From contig CAZTKP010000036.1 in NCBI GenBank assembly GCA_964614215.1, positions 1 through 20,599 of the forward strand: a stretch of DNA of 20,599 nt, written 5' to 3'. This document shows positions 14,370 through 20,599 of this stretch, piece by piece (positions within the stretch are counted from its first letter, which is position 1; each line of letters begins with the position of its first letter). A model generated the notes under the pieces. It was not told the origin of the DNA and did not search any database. It worked only from the letters and a program-made list of their open reading frames with translations. The DNA comes from CAZTKP01 sp964614215 (GTDB lineage: Bacteria; UBP6; UBA1177). The position numbers were made by a program, and so were the translations under genes.

Positions 14370-14788
14370 TTTTTATCCTCCTCATTACAGGTTTCACAGC
14401 AGAACATATCTCTAAGAAAGGTCAGGACTGGATTGTCCTTATTTTCAGTAGAGCAGCTAACTATTTCATAAAGTTCCCCCTTATCGAACCACATTCCGTG
14501 ACCGTCAACGCAGACATCGATAAGCACTTTTGTATCATCCAGTTCAACAAGCATCTTTTTCATCGCCTTACGGCAGATAGGGCAGGGTCGCTTTTTCTCT
14601 TTAACTTTGTCGTCGGCATCTTTGAGACTGGCAAGCACTTCGTTCTTTTTCTCGGCAGATTCAAGCAGCAGTTCAAGTTCTCCCGCATCAAGCCATATAC
14701 CTGCACAGTCAAAACAGTAATCTATCTCGACATCATGGAGCTCAAGCACCGCCATATCAGTTTTTTTACAGACCGGACATCTCAGCAT
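14366..14788 (-). CDS. Protein with two TFIIB-type zinc ribbons
   Basis: 140 aa with two copies of the zf-TFIIB ribbon (PF13453-like). Copy 1 (4-40) has CPVC, then YCFDCAGIWLDAGELELLL. Copy 2 (69-110) has CPIC, then DVCVDGHGMWFDKGELYEIV, where the fourth ligand position is Gly-His rather than Cys. A charged helical linker separates them. The tail carries a further CCETC cluster (130-134). ATG 14788 is preceded by GAGGG. Such ribbons are found in small proteins of unknown role; here the gene heads an operon with lemA and an M48 protease that itself carries zinc ribbons. That points to a shared role, perhaps sensing or folding of membrane proteins, which is inference. Confidence 0.85.
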   Translation of the reverse strand: MLRCPVCKKTDMAVLELHDVEIDYCFDCAGIWLDAGELELLLESAEKKNEVLASLKDADDKVKEKKRPCPICRKAMKKMLVELDDTKVLIDVCVDGHGMWFDKGELYEIVSCSTENKDNPVLTFLRDMFCCETCNEEDKK

Positions 14789-14811
14789 TTAAGTACCCTC
14801 ACACTAAAAGC

Positions 14812-14817
14812 ATTATA
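14812..14817 (-). promoter_or_regulatory. Candidate -10 box of the zinc ribbon-lemA-protease operon
   Basis: A perfect TATAAT on the minus strand about 24 bases before ATG 14788. I see no good -35 at 16-18 bases, so an activator or an alternative sigma factor may apply. Confidence 0.32.
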
Positions 14818-14872
14818 TTTTACGGTTTTTCAGGTTCTTTTACAAATTTAAAAGGGGAAGCTGTCTACTCTT

Positions 14873-14901
14873 TTGCTTTTTTATCATTGTGGCAGTAGAA
14901 T
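14873..14901 (+). promoter_or_regulatory. Candidate promoter of the oleate hydratase gene
   Basis: TTGCTT (14873-14878), a 17-base spacer and TAGAAT (14896-14901), matches 3/6 and 5/6. The predicted transcription start near 14908 leaves a leader of about 36 bases to ATG 14944, and excludes the GTG at 14908 as a start. Confidence 0.42.
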
Positions 14902-14943
14902 TTTAGAGTGTTTTGTGAAACTGCAACTGCTTCGGAGACCGTT

Positions 14944-16530
14944 ATGACTGCCAGAAACTGTTCAAAAGCCTACATTGTCGGTGGAGGTCTCGCCGGCATT
15001 TCAACTGCTGCCTATCTTATCAAGAACGGAAAAGTTCCCGCCGGAGACATAACTGTTTTTGAGGAACTGGATTTTTTCGGTGGAAGTCTCGATGCATTTA
15101 AAAGCAGAGGAGAAAGAGCCTACTTTATGCGTGGGTTCAGAATGCTTGAGGCAAAGGTCTATTCAGCACTTTTCGATCTCATGTCGTTCATTCCTCTTCC
15201 TGAAGACCCAAAAAAGAGCCTGTATGATGATTTTCTTGAGTTTAATGAAGAGGTTAAGACATATTCGCTTTCAAGACTTGTGGAAGGGGGCGAGCCCATT
15301 GATTCAAAACCTTTCACGCTGTCTTTTAAAGAAAGAATGAAGCTGCTCCGGTTTCTCACTTTTAAAGAAAAGAAGATAGAAAATATGACAATTGCCGATT
15401 ATTTCGGAGAGGACTTCTTCGAGAGTAACTTCTGGTATCTTTTCAGCACGACTTTTTCATTTCAGCCGTGGCATTCACTCGAGGAGCTCAAACGCTATAT
15501 CCGCAGATTCATGCATGTTTCCCCGACAGTCCACACCCAGCAGTGCATAAGAAGCACCCGTTACAATCAGTTCGAATCAATTGTTCAGCCGATCAGGAAC
15601 TGGCTTACAAAAATAGGTGTGAATTTCATAAAGAACTGTGCTGTGAAAGACGTGGTGTTCAGTAAAACGCAGACGGGAAAATGCATTTCCGGACTGACCT
15701 ATGTTCAAAACGGAACTGAAAACCGCATTCACACAACACTTAACGACTACATTTTCATTTCGATCGGATCAATGACGGCCGACCACAGTGCCGGAACCAT
15801 GGATCAGGCTCCTGAAACTATCAGAACTCACCGGAATCAGTCATGGAAGCTATGGGAAAAGATAGCGAAGGAAGACAAAAACTTTGGAAGACCGGAAGTT
15901 TTTGAAGGAAATATAGACAATTCAAAATGGGTGGGGTTCACCTGCACTTTCAACGACCCGCTCTTTTTTAACCTGATCGAGAAAATAACCAGAAAGAAAG
16001 CCGGAACTGAAGGCCCTTTGACCATAAAAGATTCCAACTGGGTAATATCCTTTGCTCTTCCAAACCATCCTCATTTCAAAGATCAGCCTGAAGATATTAC
16101 CGTTTTCTGGGGCTACGGACTGTATCCCGATAAAGTCGGAAATTTTATTAAAAAGAAGATGTCTGAATGTACGGGACACGAGATCCTCACAGAGATAGTC
16201 CACCACCTTAAAATGGAGGAACATCTTGAATTTATTACAAGATCTGCAAACTGTATACCCTGTATGATGCCTTATATCACCAGTCAGTTCCAGCCCAGAA
16301 AAAAAGGAGACAGACCCAAGGTTGTACCTGATAATTCGGATAATTTCGCATTTATAGGACAGTTCTGCGATATTCCCCTTGATATTGTTTTTACACTTGA
16401 CTACTCAGTAAGATCTGCTCAGATCGCCGTTAACGAACTTCTCAGACTTAAAAGAAAAGAGACTCCCATCTACAAAGGATGGCAGGATGTGATCGTTATT
16501 GTGAAAACTATAATGACAGCACTTAGATAA
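14944..16530 (+). CDS. ohyA: Oleate hydratase (MCRA family flavoprotein)
   Basis: 528 aa from ATG 14944, which has GGAG six bases upstream; a GTG at 14908 has no such site. FAD fold: AYIVGGGLAGISTAAYL (9-25). Family landmarks: FFESNFWYLFSTTFSFQPWH, RYIRRFMHV, TRYNQFESIVQPI, DSNWVISFALPNHPHF, MPYITSQFQPRKKGDRPKVV and FIGQFCDIPLDIVFTLDYSV. Oleate hydratases add water across the cis-9 double bond of unsaturated fatty acids to give 10-hydroxy acids. In most members the FAD loop reads R-G-G-R-E-M-E with a catalytic Glu; here it is RGFRMLE (63-69), with Met67 in the Glu position. Rhodococcus-type members also show Met there, as I recall. So activity is plausible but the mechanism may differ. Single-gene transcript; it abuts the next gene stop to stop. 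Confidence 0.92.
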   Translation: MTARNCSKAYIVGGGLAGISTAAYLIKNGKVPAGDITVFEELDFFGGSLDAFKSRGERAYFMRGFRMLEAKVYSALFDLMSFIPLPEDPKKSLYDDFLEFNEEVKTYSLSRLVEGGEPIDSKPFTLSFKERMKLLRFLTFKEKKIENMTIADYFGEDFFESNFWYLFSTTFSFQPWHSLEELKRYIRRFMHVSPTVHTQQCIRSTRYNQFESIVQPIRNWLTKIGVNFIKNCAVKDVVFSKTQTGKCISGLTYVQNGTENRIHTTLNDYIFISIGSMTADHSAGTMDQAPETIRTHRNQSWKLWEKIAKEDKNFGRPEVFEGNIDNSKWVGFTCTFNDPLFFNLIEKITRKKAGTEGPLTIKDSNWVISFALPNHPHFKDQPEDITVFWGYGLYPDKVGNFIKKKMSECTGHEILTEIVHHLKMEEHLEFITRSANCIPCMMPYITSQFQPRKKGDRPKVVPDNSDNFAFIGQFCDIPLDIVFTLDYSVRSAQIAVNELLRLKRKETPIYKGWQDVIVIVKTIMTALR

Positions 16531-17610
16531 CTACTGCGGCGGGATTACGTTTATCATTACCATCTGTTCAGCAAAAAATGAACCTGATGAGATACTGCCT
16601 CCTGACATCGAACCTTCCGCGTGGCGTGTCATAATAAGCATACTCATCATTGACGCGAACTGTCCTGTTCCGAAAACAAGCTGTGAAACGATTCCTTCTG
16701 GAACCTCAAATTCACCGTCATCTATCGCCCTGCATGTGACAGAAACCTGCTCATTCACGTTTTCAGCAGCAGTAATAGTAATATCAACATATCCGTTTCC
16801 GCCGTTATCAGTCCATTCGAACTTCAGAGGCTTAGATGTATCTATTACTATTGCCGATCCCATGGTTCCGCCAGAAACTATTTCATGCGAAGTAAGTTCT
16901 AATGAAGGAGGCATATTTAAAGTTCCGGAAAAGGGATCAAGATCCTCGGGAGTCGGATTTTCTGCATTAAGAGTGTACTCAATTCCATAAGTTGTTAATC
17001 CTGCAGGAACACTTCCGTCACCTTCTCCGTTAAGTTTATAAACAGAGTCGTTCGGTTCAAAAAGAAAGGTCTGCGGACCAGATTCAAAACCACTGATTAC
17101 AACAGGCCCCACATCAAGACTTTCTCTACCGGGAGTCGCACAATGCTCTGTATTCTCTATAGGATTTCCTGAATCATCATAATCTGGAACACATTCCTGT
17201 TCCGGAGCACAATCCTCATTTGTTGCACACTCAGGCTCTGAAGGCATGGAATCACCGAAAACACAGGTGTCCAGAGTTGTATCAACAACCTCTTCTTCGT
17301 CAAGATCCTCTCTTGCCGTCTTCATTACAATACCGCTTATCATTTCTGTCGGCTGTCCCATCATCGCCATATTTACAAAAAAGAATTCAACTGTGTATCC
17401 CGGATCTTCAGGATCAAACTCTTTTTCAACATCTTCATCTGCAACTTCTTCGTCAACCTCGTCCACAATTTCGTCAACTGCTTCATCAACAGTCTCATCA
17501 ACAGTTTCATCAACAATTTCATTATCCGCATTTCCCGTGTTCGTGCTGTTCTCACACGAAACAGCAAAAAAAAGTACAGCAAGTGACAGAATAAAAGTTA
17601 ACTTTTTCAC
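16531..17610 (-). CDS. Lipoprotein with VDE-repeat stalk and Cys-rich insert, function unknown
   Basis: 359 aa from GTG 17610, which has GGAGG five bases upstream; the TTG at 17622 overlaps that site. Signal peptide and lipobox end FFAVSC (Cys19). Next comes an acidic stalk (29-66) of VDET/VDEA units. Residues 72-110 (YTVEFFFVNMAMM) begin a beta-rich domain. A cysteine segment at 116-157 contains EPECATNEDCAPEQEC, like the C-x5-C-x5-C cassettes of myxobacterial surface lipoproteins. The remainder (165-359) is beta-rich and resembles nothing I can name; it ends MINVIPPQ. Placement after signal peptidase II cleavage suggests a domain held away from the membrane by the stalk. It is divergent from the secreted HExxH gene and converges on ohyA with no gap. 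Confidence 0.8.
   Translation of the reverse strand: MKKLTFILSLAVLFFAVSCENSTNTGNADNEIVDETVDETVDEAVDEIVDEVDEEVADEDVEKEFDPEDPGYTVEFFFVNMAMMGQPTEMISGIVMKTAREDLDEEEVVDTTLDTCVFGDSMPSEPECATNEDCAPEQECVPDYDDSGNPIENTEHCATPGRESLDVGPVVISGFESGPQTFLFEPNDSVYKLNGEGDGSVPAGLTTYGIEYTLNAENPTPEDLDPFSGTLNMPPSLELTSHEIVSGGTMGSAIVIDTSKPLKFEWTDNGGNGYVDITITAAENVNEQVSVTCRAIDDGEFEVPEGIVSQLVFGTGQFASMMSMLIMTRHAEGSMSGGSISSGSFFAEQMVMINVIPPQ
17449..17520 (-). repeat. 12-bp period coding repeat (VDET units)
   Basis: Codons 31-54 of the lipoprotein encode a tetrapeptide array of Val/Ile-Asp-Glu-X. On the plus strand this shows as repeated catcaac(a/t)gtttcat-like 12-mers. It may vary in length by slippage. It is coding and not a CRISPR. 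Confidence 0.75.
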
Positions 17611-17652
17611 AATATCCTCCAAAACCTAAATGTAATCACCGACACTGGATAA

Positions 17653-17680
17653 AATATAATCCTTTAGTGAAATAAGTCAA
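17653..17680 (-). promoter_or_regulatory. Candidate promoter of the VDE-repeat lipoprotein
   Basis: Minus strand TTGACT (17680-17675), a 16-base spacer and TATATT (17658-17653), matches 5/6 and 5/6. The leader to GTG 17610 is about 35 bases. Confidence 0.55.
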
Positions 17681-17706
17681 AAAGAGTAGATATGAAATAT
17701 TATCTC

Positions 17707-17734
17707 TTGCAAAAAACAGCATATTTTTTATCAT
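17707..17734 (+). promoter_or_regulatory. Candidate promoter of the secreted HExxH protein
   Basis: TTGCAA (17707-17712), a 16-base spacer and TATCAT (17729-17734), matches 4/6 and 5/6. The leader to ATG 17773 is about 32 bases. It lies back to back with the divergent lipoprotein promoter, so shared control is possible. Confidence 0.42.
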
Positions 17735-17772
17735 TATCAGGTGTTGTGTTGCAAATTTACCAGGAGATAAAG

Positions 17773-19059
17773 ATGAAAAAACTAGTTTTTGCACTGATTT
17801 TCTGTCTCTCATTTTCAGCCTATGCTGATGATTTTGAGAACATTGCTCAGATAAACACTAACGATGATGGTTTGATCGGTGCGATTGAAAAGTCAGCGGC
17901 CAACTTTTTCTATATGGGACATCCTGACATCTACGACTTCCTTTTTATCTATACAACTTTCACTCCTACAATAAATATGCAGCAGGGAATTCCAATTCAG
18001 TATACTGTCCAGGGAATCGCCCGTGAAGGCATTACAGGATACGGAAAACCGGCAGACTGGGGAAGTGCCGGTAAACTTCTCGGTGCTGCAAGAATGGTCA
18101 ATATTGACATGTATCCTGACGATCCAGATGCTGCAATATCGACCGGAGCACTTTCTCCTTATCAGGGAATGTCAACTATTGAACTTCAGGCACACGAATG
18201 GAGCCACTACTGGCTTGCAACAATGGATTTCAGGAAAGAGGGAATGACCGAAAATCACACCGGACTTCGCGGATGGGAAGAGGGTGCAAATAATCACTGG
18301 AACGCAGATTTCATGTCAGGACCTTCAGTTATGTACGGCGGCGATATTGTTGATAATGAGGACGGAACTTTTACCTATACTTTCAGTAACCCTAAAAAAT
18401 ACGGTCAGTTAGACCTTTACACAATGGGACTTATTCCGCCTGAAGAAGTTGGTGAAATGTTCTTTACGTGCTCAAGTGAGAACATTGAGGAATGCAGGGA
18501 AGGAAGTGCGTCAGTTCCTATTGCAAAGACTGCTGAACCTAAAACAAAAAGCGGCCTTTACAAACATGTTGTAACAATTGACGACGTTATCAGAGCTATG
18601 GGCGAAAGAGTTCCTGCCTGTGAGGATTCTCCGAAACATTTCAATATCGCATTTATTCTTGTAAGCAAATTCGGAGTAACGCCTTTTCCGCAGCAGCTCC
18701 AGAAACTCGAAAATATCAGAACCCGTTTTCAGGAATGGTTTACGTGGGCAACAGGAGGACGAGCTACAGTCTGTACAGAACTTGACGGAGACTGTGAGAA
18801 CAGTACTGAGCAGCCCGATGAAGACACAGAAACTGCAGATGAAGATACCGCAGTTGAAACTCCGGATGAAACTGTTGATGAATCAGTTCCGGATGAAACT
18901 GAAACTGTAGATGAAGAAGAAACTCCGGATGTAACAGAAACTACTGATGAAGAAGAAATTACTGATAACACTGAAGAAAATGACGAATCAACAAGTGAAA
19001 ACCCGGATAATCCCTTTATAGATGATGAAGTCGGCTGCGGCTGCACGCTGGTATTCTAG
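17773..19059 (+). CDS. Secreted putative zinc metallopeptidase (HEWSH) with acidic stalk and C-terminal GCGC motif
   Basis: 428 aa from ATG 17773, which has AGGAG five bases upstream; the longer frame from 17692 has no such site and hides the signal peptide (1-18, SAYA|DD). The zincin motif is LQAHEWSHYWLA (138-149; His141, Glu142, His145). It is followed by WEEGANNHWN (168-177) with candidate third ligand His175, and DNEDGTFTYTF, then LDLYTMGLIPPEEV (213-226). I recall this order from uncharacterised secreted proteins of myxobacteria (H-x-W-x ... H-W-S ... D-N-G-x-G-x-F ... L-D-L-Y-x-M-G-L-x-x-x-E-V). Residues 345-412 form a Thr/Pro/Asp/Glu stalk. The protein ends DDEVGCGCTLVF. Peptidase activity is inferred from the motif. 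The stop overlaps the converging gene by 4 bases. Confidence 0.82.
   Translation: MKKLVFALIFCLSFSAYADDFENIAQINTNDDGLIGAIEKSAANFFYMGHPDIYDFLFIYTTFTPTINMQQGIPIQYTVQGIAREGITGYGKPADWGSAGKLLGAARMVNIDMYPDDPDAAISTGALSPYQGMSTIELQAHEWSHYWLATMDFRKEGMTENHTGLRGWEEGANNHWNADFMSGPSVMYGGDIVDNEDGTFTYTFSNPKKYGQLDLYTMGLIPPEEVGEMFFTCSSENIEECREGSASVPIAKTAEPKTKSGLYKHVVTIDDVIRAMGERVPACEDSPKHFNIAFILVSKFGVTPFPQQLQKLENIRTRFQEWFTWATGGRATVCTELDGDCENSTEQPDEDTETADEDTAVETPDETVDESVPDETETVDEEETPDVTETTDEEEITDNTEENDESTSENPDNPFIDDEVGCGCTLVF
18805..19008 (+). repeat. Acidic Thr/Pro/Glu/Asp coding repeat (PDET/TDEE units)
   Basis: Codons 345-412 of the HExxH protein encode irregular D-E-T/P-D-E-T/T-D-E-E units, for example ETPDETVDESVPDET. 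The DNA shows repeated gatgaaact and gatgaagaa words. The unit VDE and PDE content matches the stalk of the divergent lipoprotein. Confidence 0.7.
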
Positions 19060-19820
19060 AAAACAAACTCCAGACCGACACTTCCTTCGACAATATCCTC
19101 TTTGTCCGCCTCAGGTTTAAGATTGATATATCCTTTCAACGCCAGTTGATCCACTATCTTTATCCTTGTTTTTAGAAACAGTGTATAGGCACCCGATTCA
19201 TCCATCTTATAGGCCGGGATATTGAATTCAAACATTCCAATTCCGGCACTAAGCTCCAAGTACTTCTTAAAAAGGACCAGATTTATAGAGGGCCCGACAA
19301 TAGAGGGCATATCTGGTGAGTATATTGACACGCTTCCATATACCAGATCAAATTTTCCGGCATCCACTTTCCCTCCTCCGAAAAATTTAAATTCCTTACT
19401 GGATCCTCTAACCCATCGGTTCACATAGAAATCCGCACGGAATCTCACATATTTCCAGTATCCTGCAACTCCATAAGAAAGCATATAACTTGTAATAGTA
19501 TTGTATGGATTTTTTTCGTCAACCGCATATTCACCACCATCATCTTCAGCATAGTATTTTTTTGTTTTTGAGTAGTAGAATCCCGCTCCAACCCCAAAGT
19601 GCTTACTGACCTTGGTATCAACATTAAAACGCATTCCCCGCTGAGCATATTTATCCACAGACGAACAGCCTGTTACCTTGAAATTATTAAAGAATCCCGC
19701 GAGATTCACCTTTGTCTCCTGCTGCGGATCATCTTTTGATGCGACTTCGGGGACGATCTCGAAAGCCCCTGCAAAAAGTATGATAAAGATGATCATTCTC
19801 TTGAATTTTGAACCATTCAA
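19056..19820 (-). CDS. Predicted outer-membrane beta-barrel-like protein, function unknown
   Basis: 254 aa. TTG 19820 is chosen as start because AAGGTG lies five bases upstream; an in-frame ATG at 19796 has a poorer site. An N-terminal hydrophobic signal (8-22) ends near VPEVAS. The rest is rich in alternating aromatic and polar strands (HFGVGAGFYYSKTKKYY, YGVAGYWKYVRFRADFYVNR, LELSAGIGMFEFNIPAY) and ends VGLEFVF, with the terminal Phe typical of barrel proteins. It names no family I recognise. A weak promoter (TTGATA 19880-19875, spacer 18, TACTAA 19856-19851) is possible. It converges with the HExxH gene, sharing the palindrome CTAG in both stop codons. Confidence 0.72.
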   Translation of the reverse strand: MNGSKFKRMIIFIILFAGAFEIVPEVASKDDPQQETKVNLAGFFNNFKVTGCSSVDKYAQRGMRFNVDTKVSKHFGVGAGFYYSKTKKYYAEDDGGEYAVDEKNPYNTITSYMLSYGVAGYWKYVRFRADFYVNRWVRGSSKEFKFFGGGKVDAGKFDLVYGSVSIYSPDMPSIVGPSINLVLFKKYLELSAGIGMFEFNIPAYKMDESGAYTLFLKTRIKIVDQLALKGYINLKPEADKEDIVEGSVGLEFVF

Positions 19821-19938
19821 AACTGCACCTTAAAATAAAGCAACAATTGTTTAGTAGGATGTTACACTTTAATTTATCAAATTAAAAAGAAATTTTAAGT
19901 GGCGAACTTCCGTTTTTGACAGCTCTTTAAGTGGATCG

Positions 19939-20599
19939 TCAGATATCGTACTTCCTTTTCAGCTCATCAATATTGCGTGTCGGTCTCTGAATAAAATATC
20001 CCTGCACAAGATCACATCCGCATTCCTGACAGCCGAGAAGTTCATCTTCCGTTTCAACGCCTTCAGCTATGACATTAGTTCCCATTCTGTGAGCCATATT
20101 TACAAGAGAGGATACAAACAGTCTCTTCTTAGGATCATAGAAAAGATTCTGAATAAGAAAGCGGTCGATCTTTATGAAGTCCGGCTCAAAATTGTATAAT
20201 GTTTTCAGCCCTGAATGTCCTGAACCGTAATCGTCTATCGCAACAAGAAAAGATCGGTTTTTATAGCTTTCAAAAAGGTCATGGAAATGCTTTTTCTTTT
20301 TCAATTCATGTCTTTCTGAAACCTCAAAGCAGATATTATCTTTCGGAAGATCAATGGAATCAATCATACTTTCCGTTTTTCCTGCCTCATAACCTTCATC
20401 GAGAAAGAGCCTATTATCAAGATTGTAGAAAAAGACCACATCTTTATAAAAAGGGATTTTTTTTATCTTTTCAAAAGACTTTTCTCTTAGCAGAAGATCC
20501 ACTTTATGCAGAACACCCTGATCAAAAGCGGCATCAAAAAAGCCAGGAATTGAGAATTTTTTACTGTCATGTCTTAAAAGCAGTTCAAAACCGTATGTT
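19939..20599 (-). CDS. EAL-domain c-di-GMP phosphodiesterase, 5' end beyond the window
   Basis: The frame is open to base 20599 and reads YGFELLLRHDSKKF at its visible start, so the GTG at 20502 is internal and the protein is longer. Catalytic EAL motifs follow in order: ELL in place of EAL (the metal-ligand Glu is kept), ICFEVSE for the E-x-T/S-E segment, FLVAIDDYGSGHSGLKTL for D-D-F-G-T-G, DFIKIDRFLI, VIAEGVETEDEL, and GCDLVQGYFIQRP near the C-terminus. This set suggests an active phosphodiesterase hydrolysing cyclic di-GMP to pGpG. Anything before the EAL core (GGDEF, PAS or sensor) lies outside the window. The intergenic gap 19821-19938 holds no gene. Confidence 0.9.
   Translation of the reverse strand, partial: TYGFELLLRHDSKKFSIPGFFDAAFDQGVLHKVDLLLREKSFEKIKKIPFYKDVVFFYNLDNRLFLDEGYEAGKTESMIDSIDLPKDNICFEVSERHELKKKKHFHDLFESYKNRSFLVAIDDYGSGHSGLKTLYNFEPDFIKIDRFLIQNLFYDPKKRLFVSSLVNMAHRMGTNVIAEGVETEDELLGCQECGCDLVQGYFIQRPTRNIDELKRKYDI

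Noticed and set aside
17449..17520. Short regularly spaced repeats that could suggest a CRISPR or tandem array
   Set aside because: The period is 12 bases with no unique spacers and it is in frame with codons for VDE units.
17220..17629. Long open frames on the plus strand opposite the VDE-repeat lipoprotein, rich in Ser/Thr or His/Gln
   Set aside because: They are antisense products of the 12-bp coding repeat, lack ribosome sites and look like no protein family; the minus-strand lipoprotein has a signal peptide and strong GGAGG.
17692..17772. N-terminal extension of the HExxH protein
   Set aside because: The extension covers the likely promoter and lacks a ribosome site; starting at 17773 gives a clean signal peptide with AGGAG upstream.

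Overview
The window comes from a low-to-moderate G+C, Gram-negative bacterium. The Gram-negative call rests on lipoproteins, a probable outer-membrane barrel and periplasmic DsbA-like domains. A DUF1844 protein, a PEGA-domain protein with a membrane tail, Cys-x-x-x-x-x-Cys lipoprotein motifs and long Asp/Glu/Thr/Pro linkers recall Myxococcota and other former Deltaproteobacteria. I cannot fix the phylum from this sequence alone. Gene packing is very tight: 4- or 8-base overlaps inside operons, and convergent genes that abut or overlap at their stop codons. Shine-Dalgarno sites are clear, GTG and TTG starts are used, and several starts below were moved from the longest frame on that basis.

Layout. 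(1) 1-3025, minus strand: rluD -> acidic PopZ-like protein -> ruvX, then a separately promoted Rpn/PD-(D/E)XK nuclease-like gene cut off by the window edge. (2) 3075-11008, plus strand: one long probable operon of eight genes: PEGA protein, 63-aa protein, DUF1844 protein, inositol-monophosphatase family enzyme, EF-G-like GTPase, PgpA, triple-DsbA lipoprotein, LeuD. (3) 11009-14817, minus strand: zinc-ribbon protein -> LemA -> HtpX-like M48 protease, followed by tyrS. (4) 14873-16530, plus strand: oleate hydratase. (5) 16531-19820: a lipoprotein with a VDE-repeat stalk, divergent from a secreted HExxH protein with an acidic tail and a terminal Gly-Cys-Gly-Cys motif, then a barrel-like protein on the minus strand. 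(6) 19939-20599, minus strand: 5'-truncated EAL-domain phosphodiesterase.

Most genes are core housekeeping or envelope functions. I see no phage, insertion sequence, CRISPR array, tRNA or rRNA. No gap between genes exceeds 300 bases. The most unusual items are the PopZ-like acidic protein, the three-fold DsbA lipoprotein whose first domain has lost one active-site cysteine, an EF-G paralogue with degenerate G3 and G4 motifs, an oleate hydratase lacking the usual catalytic glutamate, and the divergent pair of surface proteins with matching acidic stalks next to cysteine-containing ends.
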